Part shown: positions 7,353 through 16,767 of the stretch, piece by piece | Position numbering within the stretch: the stretch's first letter is position 1 | Layout of the letters: each line of letters opens with the position of its first letter | Source of the DNA: Candidatus Krumholzibacteriota bacterium | GTDB taxonomy: Bacteria > Krumholzibacteriota > Krumholzibacteriia > LZORAL124-64-63 | Assembly (NCBI GenBank): GCA_022711765.1 | Contig: JAKLEB010000002.1 | Coordinates: forward strand, 1,001,726-1,065,725 | DNA: 64,000 nt | Reading direction: 5' to 3' | The notes under the pieces: model-generated | What the model was told of the DNA's origin: nothing | The model's input: only the letters and a program-made list of their open reading frames with translations | Database searches by the model: none | Program-made: the position numbers and the translations under genes

Positions 7353-9482
7353 GTGGCGGTCCCCAGGATCGAGGGCACGGGGCGTCCCGCGTCCCCTTCG
7401 CCGGCATCGACTCGAGACGGAAGACGCAGGCGGCGATCGCGCGGCCGGCCGGCGGTTTGGCTTGCCTGGGCGATGCTGGCCGTCGGCGGGCGGGCCGTCG
7501 CGTCGGAGCCCGCCGAGATCCCCGCGATCGTCACCGTCCTCGATACGCTGGTCGTGTACGGCCCTGCGGTCGTCGATCCGACGTTGCCCGCCGCCTCGAG
7601 CGTGGTCACCGTGGTCGAGCTCGAGCCGGAGCGCGGGGGCGCCGACCTCGCCGAGCTGCTCGCGACCGTGGCCGGGCTCCAGATCCGCCGCTACGGCGGC
7701 CTGGGCGCCCAGGCGGTGCCCTCGCTGCGCGGCTCGACCGGCGCCCAGGTCCAGGTGCTCGTCGACGGACTGCCCCTCGCGGACGCGCAGAACGGCGCGG
7801 TCGACATCGCCCGCCTGCCGCTGGAGCGGTTCGACCGCGCCGAGATCCACCGCGGTATCGTGCCGGCCGGCCTGGGCGGCATCGGCGCCGCCGGCGCCGT
7901 GAACCTCCAGACCCGCGAGGGCGCCGAGGGCGCGGAGGTTCGCCTCTTCACCGGGAGCTTCGGCGACGTCGGCGGGCGGGTCGGCCAGACGCTCTCGTCG
8001 CGCGACGGGGGTCGCCGCGCCCAGGTCCTCGTTCACGGGCGGCGGCTCGACAACCGGTACGAGTACACGCCCTGGATCCCGGCGTGGGCCGGCGATCCGG
8101 TCGAGCTCTCGCCGCGCACCCGCGCGAACGCCGACCTCGAGGAGTGGGGCTGGTTCGGGCTCGGCGAGGTGTCCGGCCGCAACGGCCGGGCGCGGGTGTC
8201 CCTGGGAGGATTCCGCCGCGACGGCGGCCGGCCGGGTCCGCAGAACGATCTCTCGCCGACTGCCCGGGTGCGGTACGAGGGGTGGGACGGGCGCCTCGGC
8301 GCGATCACGGCCGGCGAGGCGCTCACGGCCGACCTCGCCGTGAATCGCCGGGTGGATTGGCTCTACGATCCGCACCGCGAGGTCGGGCTGGATCCGTACG
8401 AACGGACGCGCGCCTTCGCGGAGGACGTGCTCGGGCGGCTCGTCTGGACGCCGCGCCTGGACCTGGCGCGGCTCGCGGGCTGGCTGCCGGCCGGCGGCCT
8501 GGGCCTGACCGCCGGCAGCGATTGGCGCGACCAGTGGTACCGTGAGACCAACGACGGCGTCGACGCTCCCCGGCGCCACCGGCGGACGGTGTCGGCCTTC
8601 GGCGGCCTCGATCTCCAGCTCGTCGGCCCGCGGCTGACCGTCAGCTCCGCCTGGCGCTGGCAGCGCTTCCGGGACGATCTGCCCCCGGTGCCGCCGCTGC
8701 CGTGGCTGCCCGAGGAGGAGGGCGTCGAGCACGTCCAGGACGCGGTCTCGCCGTCGATCGGGATCGCCTGGCAGCCGCTGCCCCGCCGGCTCGTCGTCGA
8801 GGCCCACTGGCACGAGTCGGTGCGGCAGCCCACGTGGGTCGAGCTCTTCGGCCAGCCGGGCGGCCTGGTCGGCAACCGCGAGCTGGCGCCCGAGGAGATC
8901 CGCGGCCGCGATCTCGGCGTCCGCCTCACGCTTCCCGCCCAGGGGACGCAGCTGCGTGTGACCGGCTTCGACCAGCGCAGCGACGGCACGATCATCTACA
9001 CCGCGGCCGGCCCCGGCCTCGCCGAACCACTGAACATCGGCCGCTCGCGCACGCGCGGCGTCGAGGTGGAAGGCGCGTTCGCGCGCGGGCCGGTCGACCT
9101 GGCGGTGAGCCTGACCTGGCAGGATGCCGAGGACCGCGGCGGCGCGGATCCGACCTACGAGGGCAAGGCGTTGCCGTTCCTCAGCGACCGGACGGCCGGC
9201 CTGGAGCTGGGCTGCCGGTTCGGCGCCTGGCGGCCCCGGGTCACCGTGCTCTACGAATCCGAGAACTATCGCGACCGCTACAACCAGCCGATCCACCTCG
9301 CGCCCGAGCGAACGCTCGTCAGCCTCGGCCTCGCTCGACGTTGGCCGGGCGGCATCTGGGGTGCGGGGCACGAGTCCACGGTCACGGTCGAGGTCCTCAA
9401 CCTCACCGGCGACGATGTCTACGACGTGGAGGGCTACCCGCTGCCGGGCCGCAGCGCCAGGCTGTCCATCCACTGGCACTGA
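7353..9482 (+). CDS. btuB: TonB-dependent vitamin B12 receptor (BtuB-like)
   Basis: 709 residues. Arg-rich N-terminus and signal sequence ending near GRAVA; a TonB-box-like DTLVV follows. A plug domain with VQVLVDGLPLAD, VDIARLPLERFDRAEIHRG and GGIGAAGAVNL precedes a long 22-strand-type barrel ending in an aromatic residue pattern (LSIHWH). It imports a ligand across the outer membrane using TonB energy. The cobalamin riboswitch directly upstream and an adenosyltransferase in the same operon make cobalamin the likely cargo. Start GTG 7353 is chosen because GGGAGAGG is 7 nt upstream; an upstream in-frame ATG lies inside the riboswitch and cannot be used. Confidence 0.92.
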   Translation: MAVPRIEGTGRPASPSPASTRDGRRRRRSRGRPAVWLAWAMLAVGGRAVASEPAEIPAIVTVLDTLVVYGPAVVDPTLPAASSVVTVVELEPERGGADLAELLATVAGLQIRRYGGLGAQAVPSLRGSTGAQVQVLVDGLPLADAQNGAVDIARLPLERFDRAEIHRGIVPAGLGGIGAAGAVNLQTREGAEGAEVRLFTGSFGDVGGRVGQTLSSRDGGRRAQVLVHGRRLDNRYEYTPWIPAWAGDPVELSPRTRANADLEEWGWFGLGEVSGRNGRARVSLGGFRRDGGRPGPQNDLSPTARVRYEGWDGRLGAITAGEALTADLAVNRRVDWLYDPHREVGLDPYERTRAFAEDVLGRLVWTPRLDLARLAGWLPAGGLGLTAGSDWRDQWYRETNDGVDAPRRHRRTVSAFGGLDLQLVGPRLTVSSAWRWQRFRDDLPPVPPLPWLPEEEGVEHVQDAVSPSIGIAWQPLPRRLVVEAHWHESVRQPTWVELFGQPGGLVGNRELAPEEIRGRDLGVRLTLPAQGTQLRVTGFDQRSDGTIIYTAAGPGLAEPLNIGRSRTRGVEVEGAFARGPVDLAVSLTWQDAEDRGGADPTYEGKALPFLSDRTAGLELGCRFGAWRPRVTVLYESENYRDRYNQPIHLAPERTLVSLGLARRWPGGIWGAGHESTVTVEVLNLTGDDVYDVEGYPLPGRSARLSIHWH

Positions 9483-9505
9483 TCCGCAAGGACGGAGGAA
9501 CCACG

Positions 9506-10894
9506 ATGCGCCGACTCACTCTCCTCGCCGGGCTCGTCGCGGCGGTCGCCACTCCCGCCGCGGCCTGGAGCTTCGGCGGCGTGCTCACGTCGGACTACTA
9601 TTCGAGCGCCGCGATCGGCCGGATCCAGCTCGCGGCGCCCTGGACGATCACGCCGGACCTCGAGCCGACGTATCCCGACGCGATCGGCGTCTGGCACGGC
9701 GACCTGGTCTACATCGTCAACCGCAGGGGCGCGGACAACATCCAGATCCTCGATCCGGCGCGGGATTTCACGACGGTGGACCAAGTGGTCGAGCTGGGTC
9801 CCGACCGCGGGCTCAAGCACCTGGCGTTCCTCGACGACGGCACGGCCTACGTCAGCTGCTACGACAGGGCGGAGCTCCTGCACGTCGACCTAACGACCCA
9901 TACGATCCTGCACGTCGTCTCGACGCTCGCCTTCGCGGACGGCGACGGCCTGCCGGAGACCGGCTGGCTCCTGCGCGACGGCGATCGCCTGTTCGTGACC
10001 TGCGAACGGCTGGATCGCGGCGCCTGGTACAGCCCGGTCGGCGACAGCTATCTCCTGGTCCTCGACCTGGCGACGCGCGAATGGGTCGATTGCGATCCGG
10101 ACCGCGCCGGCGTCCAGGGCATCCAGCTCGCCGCGACCAACCCGTACTGCGAACCGGTCCGGAACGGCTCGCGCCTCCTGGTCGGCTGTTCGGCCTTCTT
10201 CGGCCTCGCCGATGGCGGCGTCGACGTGGTGGACCTCGTCGGGCTCCGCTCCCTCGGGCTCGAGATCACGGAAGACGAGCTGGGCGGCGACGTGGTCGAC
10301 GTGGCCGGCGGCGCGGCCGGGCGCCGCCACGTCGTCGTCGCCGACGCGGACTTCCGGACGGCGGTCAAGGCCTATCGCCCCGGCGAGGGCGTGGTGTCGA
10401 TCCACGAGGGCGTCGCCTACGATCACGCCGACCTGGCGTACGACGGCGACGTCCAGCTCTTCGTGGCCGACCGGCGGCTCGGCGCCGCCGGCGTGCGCGT
10501 CTTCGACGCCGCGTCCGGCGTCCAGCTCACCGCGGGTCCGCTCGCGACCGGCTTGCCGCCGGCCTCGTTCGTCCTGCCGGCGAACGCGCCGATCGCGGTC
10601 GGCGAGTCGCCCCCGGCCGGGCTCTCCCTCGCCGCGCCCTGGCCCAATCCGGCCAACCCGGGCTGCCAGGTGGCGTTCACGGCGGCGCCAGCGGCGCGCG
10701 TGGAGCTTCGCGTGGTCGATCTGCGGGGCCGTCTCGTGCAGCGCGGATCGGTCGAGGCCGACGCCGCCGGCCGCGGCCGCTGGGAATTCTCCGGCCTGGA
10801 CGCCGCGGGACGACCCGTGGCGAGCGGCGTCTATCGGGTGATCGCGACCTCCGGCGCCGATTTCGCCGCGTGCAGCCTGACGCTCGTCCGCTGA
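9506..10894 (+). CDS. Secreted beta-propeller protein, BtuG-like, with FlgD-type C-terminal domain
   Basis: 462 residues. Signal peptide MRRLTLLAGLVAAVATPAAA; then repeats of about 45-50 residues of the form 'gdlvYivnR..adniqilDpa', typical of YncE-like propellers. The last 90 residues contain W-P-N-P-A-N-P and the RVELRVVDLRGR / GVYRVI pattern of a FlgD-like tail. It follows BtuB by 23 bp behind GGAGGAA (9494-9500), under the same riboswitch. In Bacteroides the propeller BtuG caps BtuB on the cell surface and captures B12. Position and fold suggest the same job here, with the tail replacing the BtuG lipid anchor; that is inference, as sequence identity was not tested. Confidence 0.75.
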   Translation: MRRLTLLAGLVAAVATPAAAWSFGGVLTSDYYSSAAIGRIQLAAPWTITPDLEPTYPDAIGVWHGDLVYIVNRRGADNIQILDPARDFTTVDQVVELGPDRGLKHLAFLDDGTAYVSCYDRAELLHVDLTTHTILHVVSTLAFADGDGLPETGWLLRDGDRLFVTCERLDRGAWYSPVGDSYLLVLDLATREWVDCDPDRAGVQGIQLAATNPYCEPVRNGSRLLVGCSAFFGLADGGVDVVDLVGLRSLGLEITEDELGGDVVDVAGGAAGRRHVVVADADFRTAVKAYRPGEGVVSIHEGVAYDHADLAYDGDVQLFVADRRLGAAGVRVFDAASGVQLTAGPLATGLPPASFVLPANAPIAVGESPPAGLSLAAPWPNPANPGCQVAFTAAPAARVELRVVDLRGRLVQRGSVEADAAGRGRWEFSGLDAAGRPVASGVYRVIATSGADFAACSLTLVR

Positions 10895-10934
10895 TCGCGC
10901 GACGGCGGTCGTTCCCGCCGCGCCAACCAAGATC

Positions 10935-10965
10935 TTGCCAGGCGGGCCGCGTTCGGTGCTATCAT
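10935..10965 (+). promoter_or_regulatory. Possible internal promoter before the adenosyltransferase
   Basis: TTGCCA (10935-10940), a 19-bp spacer and TATCAT (10960-10965), about 25 nt ahead of the GTG start. The spacer is longer than ideal, so this is tentative. A GC hairpin (about 10906-10919) just upstream may partly end transcripts from the propeller gene. Confidence 0.35.
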
Positions 10966-10993
10966 GAGCGGCGGCGACCCCGGAGGAACGACC

Positions 10994-11581
10994 GTGCCCC
11001 GTATCTACACCCGCACCGGCGATCGCGGCGAGACCGGCCTGGTCGACGGGACCCGGACGAGCAAGGCCGACCCGCGCGTGGATCTCTACGGCGACGTCGA
11101 TGAGCTGAACAGCGCGCTCGGCGCGGCCGTGGCGCTGCTCCCGTTGCCGACGTTGTCGCCGCTGGCGGCAGATCTGGCCCGGATCCAGTCGGACCTCTTC
11201 GAGCTCGGCGCCCTGCTCGCCGACCCCGGGCGCTGCGAGCGGCTCGCCGCGACCGCCGGCGCGGACCTGGGCATCGACGGCGCCGCGCTCGAACCGGTCA
11301 TCGATCGGTTGGAGGCGCCGCTCGTCGCGCTGCGGACCTTCATCCTGCCGGGCGGCGCGCCGGCCGCCGCGGCGTTGCACGTGGCCCGCGCGGTCTGCCG
11401 CCGCGTCGAGCGCAGGGCGGTCGAGCGCCGGGCGACCGGGCTCGCCATTCCCGCCGGCGTGATCGTCTACCTGAACCGCCTGAGCGATCTGCTGTTCACG
11501 GCCGCGCGGCACGTGAACCACGCCGCGGGCCGCGACGACGTGCCCTGGTCCGGCCGCCAGGCCGGCCGCCCGCCGGAGTGA
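10994..11581 (+). CDS. pduO: Cob(I)alamin adenosyltransferase, PduO type
   Basis: 195 residues. It transfers the adenosyl group of ATP to cob(I)alamin, making adenosylcobalamin. Family motifs: IYTRTGDRGETGL at the N-terminus (ATP contact), DLYGDVDELNSALG, and the C-terminal YLNRLSDLLF. Start GTG 10994 is preferred to an upstream ATG at 10964 because GGAGG (10982-10986) lies 7 nt before it and the family starts at this PRIYTRTGD. Third structural gene of the B12 operon: import, capture, activation. Its stop codon overlaps the next start in GTGA. Confidence 0.93.
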   Translation: MPRIYTRTGDRGETGLVDGTRTSKADPRVDLYGDVDELNSALGAAVALLPLPTLSPLAADLARIQSDLFELGALLADPGRCERLAATAGADLGIDGAALEPVIDRLEAPLVALRTFILPGGAPAAAALHVARAVCRRVERRAVERRATGLAIPAGVIVYLNRLSDLLFTAARHVNHAAGRDDVPWSGRQAGRPPE

Positions 11582-12243
11582 CCGTGTTCCTGAGCAGCCT
11601 CATCCCTCCCCGCAGCTCCCGATCGGCAGCGAATAGCCCGACCAGGCCGCGGGTAGACGTGCCGCGCGAGAGGCCCGCCGTCGAGGATCAGGGCGGCGAC
11701 CATGACCAGCGGGACATCGCCCGCTTTCAGCGTGGCGACGCGGAAGGATTCGAGGCCCTCATGGAACGGTATCGCCAGCGGGCCTACGGCCTGGCGCTGG
11801 GATTCGTCGGCAACCACGACGACGCCATGGATGCGGTCCAGAAGTCGTTCATCCGGATCCACCGCTCGCTGGACCGGTTCCGCGCGGGGGAGCCGTTCTT
11901 CCCGTGGTTCTACCGCATCGTGCGCAACACCGCGCTGAACCAGCGGCGCGACGAGCGCCGCCACCGGGGCGATTGCCCTCTCGAGTGGGTCACGGAGCCG
12001 GACCGCCTGCCGTCGCCGCTGCAGGTCGCGGAGGCGGAGGAGCTGCGCGTGCGCCTGTGGGCCGCCGTCGAGGCGCTCGCCCAGGACCTGCGCGAGGTGT
12101 TCCTGCTCTACACCTTCCAGGGCCTGAAGTACCGCGAGATCGCGGACGTGCTGGACATCCCGCTGGGAACGGTCATGTCGCGCCTGCACAGCGCACGGCG
12201 CCGGATCAGGCAACACCTGGGCGAGGAGGAGGTGCCCGCGTGA
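11578..12243 (+). CDS. RNA polymerase sigma factor, ECF (sigma-70 family)
   Basis: Up to 221 residues. Region 2 is seen as RFQRGDAEGFEALMERY, DDAMDAVQKSFIRIHRSL and FPWFYRIVRNTALNQRR. Region 4 is AEALAQDLREVFLLYTFQGLKY-like, ending in the helix-turn-helix DIPLGTVMSRLHSARRRIRQ. Region 3 is missing, as in ECF factors. The start is uncertain: GTG 11578 overlaps the pduO stop (GTGA) without a good ribosome-binding site, and GTG 11659 is an alternative that removes a non-conserved 27-residue leader. It is followed by an overlapping anti-sigma-like gene. Confidence 0.9.
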   Translation: MTVFLSSLIPPRSSRSAANSPTRPRVDVPRERPAVEDQGGDHDQRDIARFQRGDAEGFEALMERYRQRAYGLALGFVGNHDDAMDAVQKSFIRIHRSLDRFRAGEPFFPWFYRIVRNTALNQRRDERRHRGDCPLEWVTEPDRLPSPLQVAEAEELRVRLWAAVEALAQDLREVFLLYTFQGLKYREIADVLDIPLGTVMSRLHSARRRIRQHLGEEEVPA

Positions 12244-12701
12244 CAGCCCGGCGACCCTTCGCCCCCGAGACGGACGGACCGCTCCTGTCGGCCTACGTGG
12301 ACGGCGAGCTCGACGACGAGCAACGGGAGCTCGTCGAGCACTGGCTGGACGACGACGCGCGCGTGCGCGAGGAGATCGGGCGCCTCGTGCGCCTGAAGGC
12401 CTTCACCGACCACCTGCGCCTGCGGGAACCGCCCCGCGAGGCCTGGGACGATTTCCGCCGGCGGGTCGTGAATCGCCGCGAGCGCAGTCTCGGCTGGACG
12501 CTGCTCCTGTTCGGCGGGCTGGTGATCGGCGGCTATGCGCTCCTGCGGCTCGCGCTGGTCCTGATCACTGCGGCGATTCCCCTGGTCGTGCGGCTGGGCG
12601 TCGTGCTCGGCGGCATCGGCCTGCTCGTGCTGCTCGTGTCCGTTGTGCGCGAGCGCTGGTTCGTTCGCAAGCGCGACCGCTACGATGACGTGGTCCGCTG
12701 A
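12240..12701 (+). CDS. Probable anti-sigma factor (membrane protein)
   Basis: 153 residues. The N-terminal part (LLSAYVDGELDDEQRELVEHWL, then DARVREEIGRLVRLK) is the usual short helical anti-sigma domain, but it lacks the His-x3-Cys-x2-Cys zinc motif. Two hydrophobic spans follow (about residues 80-98 and 100-125), then a positively charged tail. GTG start 12240 overlaps the sigma stop in GTGA, with AGGAGGAGG about 8 nt upstream. Placement directly after an ECF sigma gene supports an anti-sigma role; the inducing signal is unknown. Confidence 0.7.
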   Translation: MTARRPFAPETDGPLLSAYVDGELDDEQRELVEHWLDDDARVREEIGRLVRLKAFTDHLRLREPPREAWDDFRRRVVNRRERSLGWTLLLFGGLVIGGYALLRLALVLITAAIPLVVRLGVVLGGIGLLVLLVSVVRERWFVRKRDRYDDVVR

Positions 12702-12713
12702 CGGAGGCCTGCG

Positions 12714-13034
12714 ATGTTGGTCGTGACGCTCGAGCACGTGCCGGGCAAGCGGATCGTCAAGGTCCTGGGGATGGTGCGCGGCAACACGATCCGGGCCCGA
12801 GGCGTGGGGCACGACCTCCTGGCCGGGCTGAGGGCCATGGTGGGCGGCGAGATCACGGACTACACGAAGGTGATCGCCGAGAGTCGCGAGCAGGCGCTCG
12901 ACCGCATGATCGAGCAAGCGCGGACGAACGGCGCCAACGCGGTCGTCGGCGTGCGGTTCGCCACCTGCGAGATCCTCAACCAGGCCGCCGAGATCCTGGC
13001 GTACGGCACCGCGGTCGTGCTCGCCGACGAGTGA
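12714..13034 (+). CDS. UPF0145/YbjQ-family protein
   Basis: 106 residues. The family signature is visible: IVKVLGMVRGNTIRARGVG at the N-terminus, GGEITDYTKVIAESREQALDRM in the middle and GANAVVGVRFATCEI at the C-terminus. YbjQ-type proteins form pentamers and have been called heavy-metal-binding on thin grounds; no function is certain. Only one cysteine is present. It lies 12 bp after the anti-sigma gene and may be the last gene of the same transcript, which ends at the hairpin at 13101-13135. Confidence 0.9.
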   Translation: MLVVTLEHVPGKRIVKVLGMVRGNTIRARGVGHDLLAGLRAMVGGEITDYTKVIAESREQALDRMIEQARTNGANAVVGVRFATCEILNQAAEILAYGTAVVLADE

Positions 13035-13100
13035 CCGGTCGTTCGGGTCGGCAGGCGAGCGCCCGCGGCATGGGCGGAGCGGTCCGGCGGGGGCCTTGAC

Positions 13101-13135
13101 GAGAAGACCGCCCGCGGCGGCGCGGGCGGTTTCTC
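13101..13135. terminator. Bidirectional terminator hairpin
   Basis: Perfect 9-bp stem ACCGCCCGC / GCGGGCGGT with a 6-nt loop (13107-13130), extended on the outside by GAGAA / TTCTC with one bulged G. It lies between the convergent UPF0145 and ferredoxin genes and can serve both. Confidence 0.7.
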
Positions 13136-13175
13136 GGAGGTGGGCGAAGCGACGGCGTCTCGGCGGACCCGGTCG

Positions 13176-13349
13176 TTACTTCATCGAGATGGCGGTCTCG
13201 GGGCAGACGTCCACGCAGGCCTCGCAGTCCGTGCACTCGTCGGGATTGACCTTGGCCTTGCCGTCGATGAGGCTGATGCACTCGGTCGGGCAGGTGGAGA
13301 TGCAGTCCTCGCAGGCAGTGCACTTGGCGGAATCGACGAACGCAGGCAT
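13176..13349 (-). CDS. 2[4Fe-4S] ferredoxin
   Basis: 57 residues, a small soluble electron carrier. Two cluster-binding motifs are complete: CTACEDCISTCP and CTDCEACVDVCP, each C-x2-C-x2-C-x3-C-P, separated by the usual loop. The start MPAFVDSAKC at 13349 is set by the AGGAGGAG on the complement just upstream; a longer reading frame adds 18 residues that the family lacks. It appears monocistronic, ending at the shared terminator. Confidence 0.95.
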   Translation of the reverse strand: MPAFVDSAKCTACEDCISTCPTECISLIDGKAKVNPDECTDCEACVDVCPETAISMK

Positions 13350-13483
13350 GGTACTCCTCCTCGACGAGATGTTGGTTGCCGCCGGGGCGGCTTCACGCGG
13401 CAATAATCGCCACGTCGACGCGGCAAGTCAAACCCGGCCTCCCCATCGCGGCGACTTTTTCCCGGGGTGACCGGCGTCGATTC

Positions 13484-13945
13484 TCAACGTCCTCGACCGC
13501 GCCGCCCGTCCAGCGCCAGCCGGTCGGGCGGGCCGAGAACCGCGACCAGCGCCGCCCCGAGCAGCAGGAGGTCGCGCACCAGCAGGTCGCGCCCCACGGC
13601 GTGGCCGCCGGTCGTGTGGAAGCACCCGCACGAGATGTCCAGATCGCGCGCGAGAGCGGACGCGATGGCGGCGATGAACACCGCTGTCATGATGGTCGCG
13701 AGCAAGGCGGCGCCGCGGCGTTGCCACCCGACGATCAGGGCCAGGCCCACCACCGCCTCGACCACGGGCAGGAGCCAGGCGAACGGATGCAGCAGCACCA
13801 GGGGGATCAGCCGGTAGTTCGCGATGTTCTGGGCGAACGCGCCCGGATGCGCCAGCTTGTCGATCGAGGCGACCAGGAAGACCACGCCGACCGCCCAGCG
13901 GCTGGCGACCACGATCAGGTCGCGCCACGTTCCGCGGGCGCTCAT
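13484..13945 (-). CDS. MauE/DoxX-like membrane protein
   Basis: 153 residues with four predicted membrane helices (about residues 10-28, 47-70, 76-98 and 118-138). The loop ISCGCFH carries two adjacent cysteines as in MauE-type DoxX relatives, which support disulfide formation or redox maturation in the periplasm. The start overlaps the rhodanese-like gene by 4 bp (ATGA), so the two are translationally coupled. With the DUF1573 gene upstream this forms a three-gene operon. A thiol-redox role is inference from the family and the Cys pair. Confidence 0.8.
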   Translation of the reverse strand: MSARGTWRDLIVVASRWAVGVVFLVASIDKLAHPGAFAQNIANYRLIPLVLLHPFAWLLPVVEAVVGLALIVGWQRRGAALLATIMTAVFIAAIASALARDLDISCGCFHTTGGHAVGRDLLVRDLLLLGAALVAVLGPPDRLALDGRRGRGR

Positions 13946-14436
13946 GGCGAGACCCCGCGTTCGTCGAGCGGACCGCCGCCCCGTCGCCAGGCGTCGAGGC
14001 CGCCCTGGAGGATGACGACGTTCTCGTAGCCGCGCTCGAGGAAGCGAGCGGCCACGGCCGCCACCGGCAGCGGCGAGCGCTCGCCGTACAGGACCAGCGA
14101 ATCCTCGGGGTAGATGAAATCCATGACCCCCGCCAGGTCGTCGCCGAACGAGTTCGCCCGGATCACGAACGCGCCCGGGATGGCCGGGCGGCCGGCGGGG
14201 TCGCCTGCCCGCGTGTCGACGAAGATGTGGTCGCCGGCGTCGTAGAACTCGCGCGCGGCGGCCACCGCGACCTGCGGCACCGGCAGATCGAGCGCGTAGG
14301 TCTCGGCGTCGGCCCGCAGCGGCAGGCGGTCAGGCCGCACGATCCACAGCGCGACCGCCAGGCCGATCGCCAGCGCTGCGAGCCACGCAGCCTGGCGCCA
14401 GGCGATCGTCAGCGAGCCGCGGATGGTGCCGGCCAT
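13942..14436 (-). CDS. Membrane-anchored rhodanese-like domain protein without catalytic cysteine
   Basis: 164 residues. One N-terminal membrane helix (WLAALAIGLAVALWIV) and a periplasmic rhodanese domain with FVDTRAGDPAGRPAIPGA and the C-terminal GYENVVILQGGLDAWRR. The active-site loop reads LVLYGERSP, with no cysteine where active sulfurtransferases have C in 'YC-x-x-G-x-R-S'. The domain is therefore probably non-catalytic, binding or regulatory. It is coupled by a 4-bp overlap to the MauE-like gene and follows the DUF1573 gene by 19 bp. Confidence 0.85.
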   Translation of the reverse strand: MAGTIRGSLTIAWRQAAWLAALAIGLAVALWIVRPDRLPLRADAETYALDLPVPQVAVAAAREFYDAGDHIFVDTRAGDPAGRPAIPGAFVIRANSFGDDLAGVMDFIYPEDSLVLYGERSPLPVAAVAARFLERGYENVVILQGGLDAWRRGGGPLDERGVSP

Positions 14437-14455
14437 GGGTTCTCCCGGGCGCCGA

Positions 14456-15454
14456 TCAACGCCGGATCATGTAGGTGACCGGGATCTCGAGCTCCGGCGA
14501 GGAGGCCAGGCTCGTGAAGATGCGGAGCGTTCCCCTGATGCGGCCGTTTTCCTTGACGGCCAGCGGGTCGTCCGCCGCGAGCGCCGCGCCGTCGATCAGC
14601 GCGAAGCACTCCCGCGCGCCGTTCTCCACCCGCACCTTGAGCCCGGGAATGTCGATCTCCGCGCGCGTCAGTTCGAACGGCGTGCCGGGCCGGTAGGGCG
14701 CGACGCGGATCTTCGACTTGACCGGTCCACCCGGAGGCAGGGTGGCGAGGTTCAGCCGCTCCGGCGTCACGACGAGATCGGTGACGAGCTTGACGTCGGC
14801 CTCGAGATCCACGACCGGGACGGTCGGCAGATTGGTCGCGAGTTTCAGGGACCCGCGGTGGCGACCGGCCGGACTGTCGGGCCGGACCGTGAAGTCCACG
14901 AGAACGGACCGCGGGTCCTGGCCCGGCCGAACCGCGATGTCGAGCCACTCCTTCGGCCAGTCGGTCGGCCTCAGCTCGAGCTTCGGCACGTCCTCGGTCC
15001 GGAAGGTGTACGTCACGGTGCTGGTCTCGCCGATCTTGACCGTCTTGAACTCGACCGTGGACTTGGGCGGATCCATGGACAGCGGGACCTTGATGTCGGC
15101 CGAGACCAAGAGGTCGAACGAGGGCCGCGCGGGGTCGTTCGTGTAGATGTGGATATACTTGACCTGCGCTCCCTGGAAGGTCTTGCTGTTGAATTCGACT
15201 GTCATCCGCGTGCTCTCGCCGGGCGCGATCTCGCGGACCTCGAGCGCGGGGACCGTGCAGCCGCAGGTGCTCTCGATGTCGCGGATCTCGAGCGGCTCGG
15301 TGCCGGCGTTGCGGATCGTGACCACCGCCTCGCGGATCTCGTGCCCCTGCAGGTCGCCGAAGTCGAGTTCCTCGGGCTCGACCTCCAGGCGCGGTTGGGC
15401 AGCGACGAGCACGGGCATCAGCAGGAACAGCAGGGAGGCGATCGCGGAGCGCAT
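14456..15454 (-). CDS. Exported DUF1573 domain protein
   Basis: 332 residues. Signal peptide MRSAIASLLFLLMPVLVAAQ. The DUF1573 Ig-like domain follows, with LDFGDLQGHEI, AVVTIRNAGTEPLEI and the hallmark STCGCTVP. Two more beta-sandwich repeats occupy the remaining length. DUF1573 proteins are periplasmic or surface proteins of unknown role, common in the FCB group. First gene of an operon with rhodanese-like and MauE-like genes; divergent from cysK. The Cys-x-Cys in every DUF1573 protein and the neighbours point to thiol or sulfur handling, which is inference. Confidence 0.88.
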   Translation of the reverse strand: MRSAIASLLFLLMPVLVAAQPRLEVEPEELDFGDLQGHEIREAVVTIRNAGTEPLEIRDIESTCGCTVPALEVREIAPGESTRMTVEFNSKTFQGAQVKYIHIYTNDPARPSFDLLVSADIKVPLSMDPPKSTVEFKTVKIGETSTVTYTFRTEDVPKLELRPTDWPKEWLDIAVRPGQDPRSVLVDFTVRPDSPAGRHRGSLKLATNLPTVPVVDLEADVKLVTDLVVTPERLNLATLPPGGPVKSKIRVAPYRPGTPFELTRAEIDIPGLKVRVENGARECFALIDGAALAADDPLAVKENGRIRGTLRIFTSLASSPELEIPVTYMIRR

Positions 15455-15674
15455 GGGACGTGTCCTCGGGCCGGGGTCTCGGTTCGGGCGAACGAAACGC
15501 TAACAACGGGGGTGGCACGGAGTTCCGGACTTCCGCGTCGCCGTCCCCGCGGGTTCGCCGACAACATTGCCCCGAACCGGCCGGCCGGCAAGCCCCGGCG
15601 GCGGCGGCTCGGCCGCGATTCTCCGGGCTGCCCTCTGGCTGTCCACGCTCGTCGTTGTTATGCTGCGGCTAATA

Positions 15675-15693
15675 CATGACATCATTAGTCATG
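15675..15693. promoter_or_regulatory. Candidate operator between DUF1573 operon and cysK
   Basis: Perfect inverted repeat CATGAC-N7-GTCATG in an AT-rich pocket of an otherwise GC-rich 274-bp divergent region, 36 bp before the cysK ATG. Weak -10-like hexamers (TATGCT 15659-15664, TAATAC 15670-15675) surround it. A cysteine or sulfur-responsive repressor is a guess; the palindrome is plainly there. The rest of the intergenic region shows nothing else I can name. Confidence 0.45.
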
Positions 15694-15728
15694 AATAGTC
15701 GCGATCCACCGGACCCGAGGAGCCAGCC

Positions 15729-16709
<981 letters not shown>

Positions 16710-16767
16710 CCGCCGCGCAGGCGCCAATCCGCGCGGGCGACGACGCGAACGCGCGACGCAGGTGACC

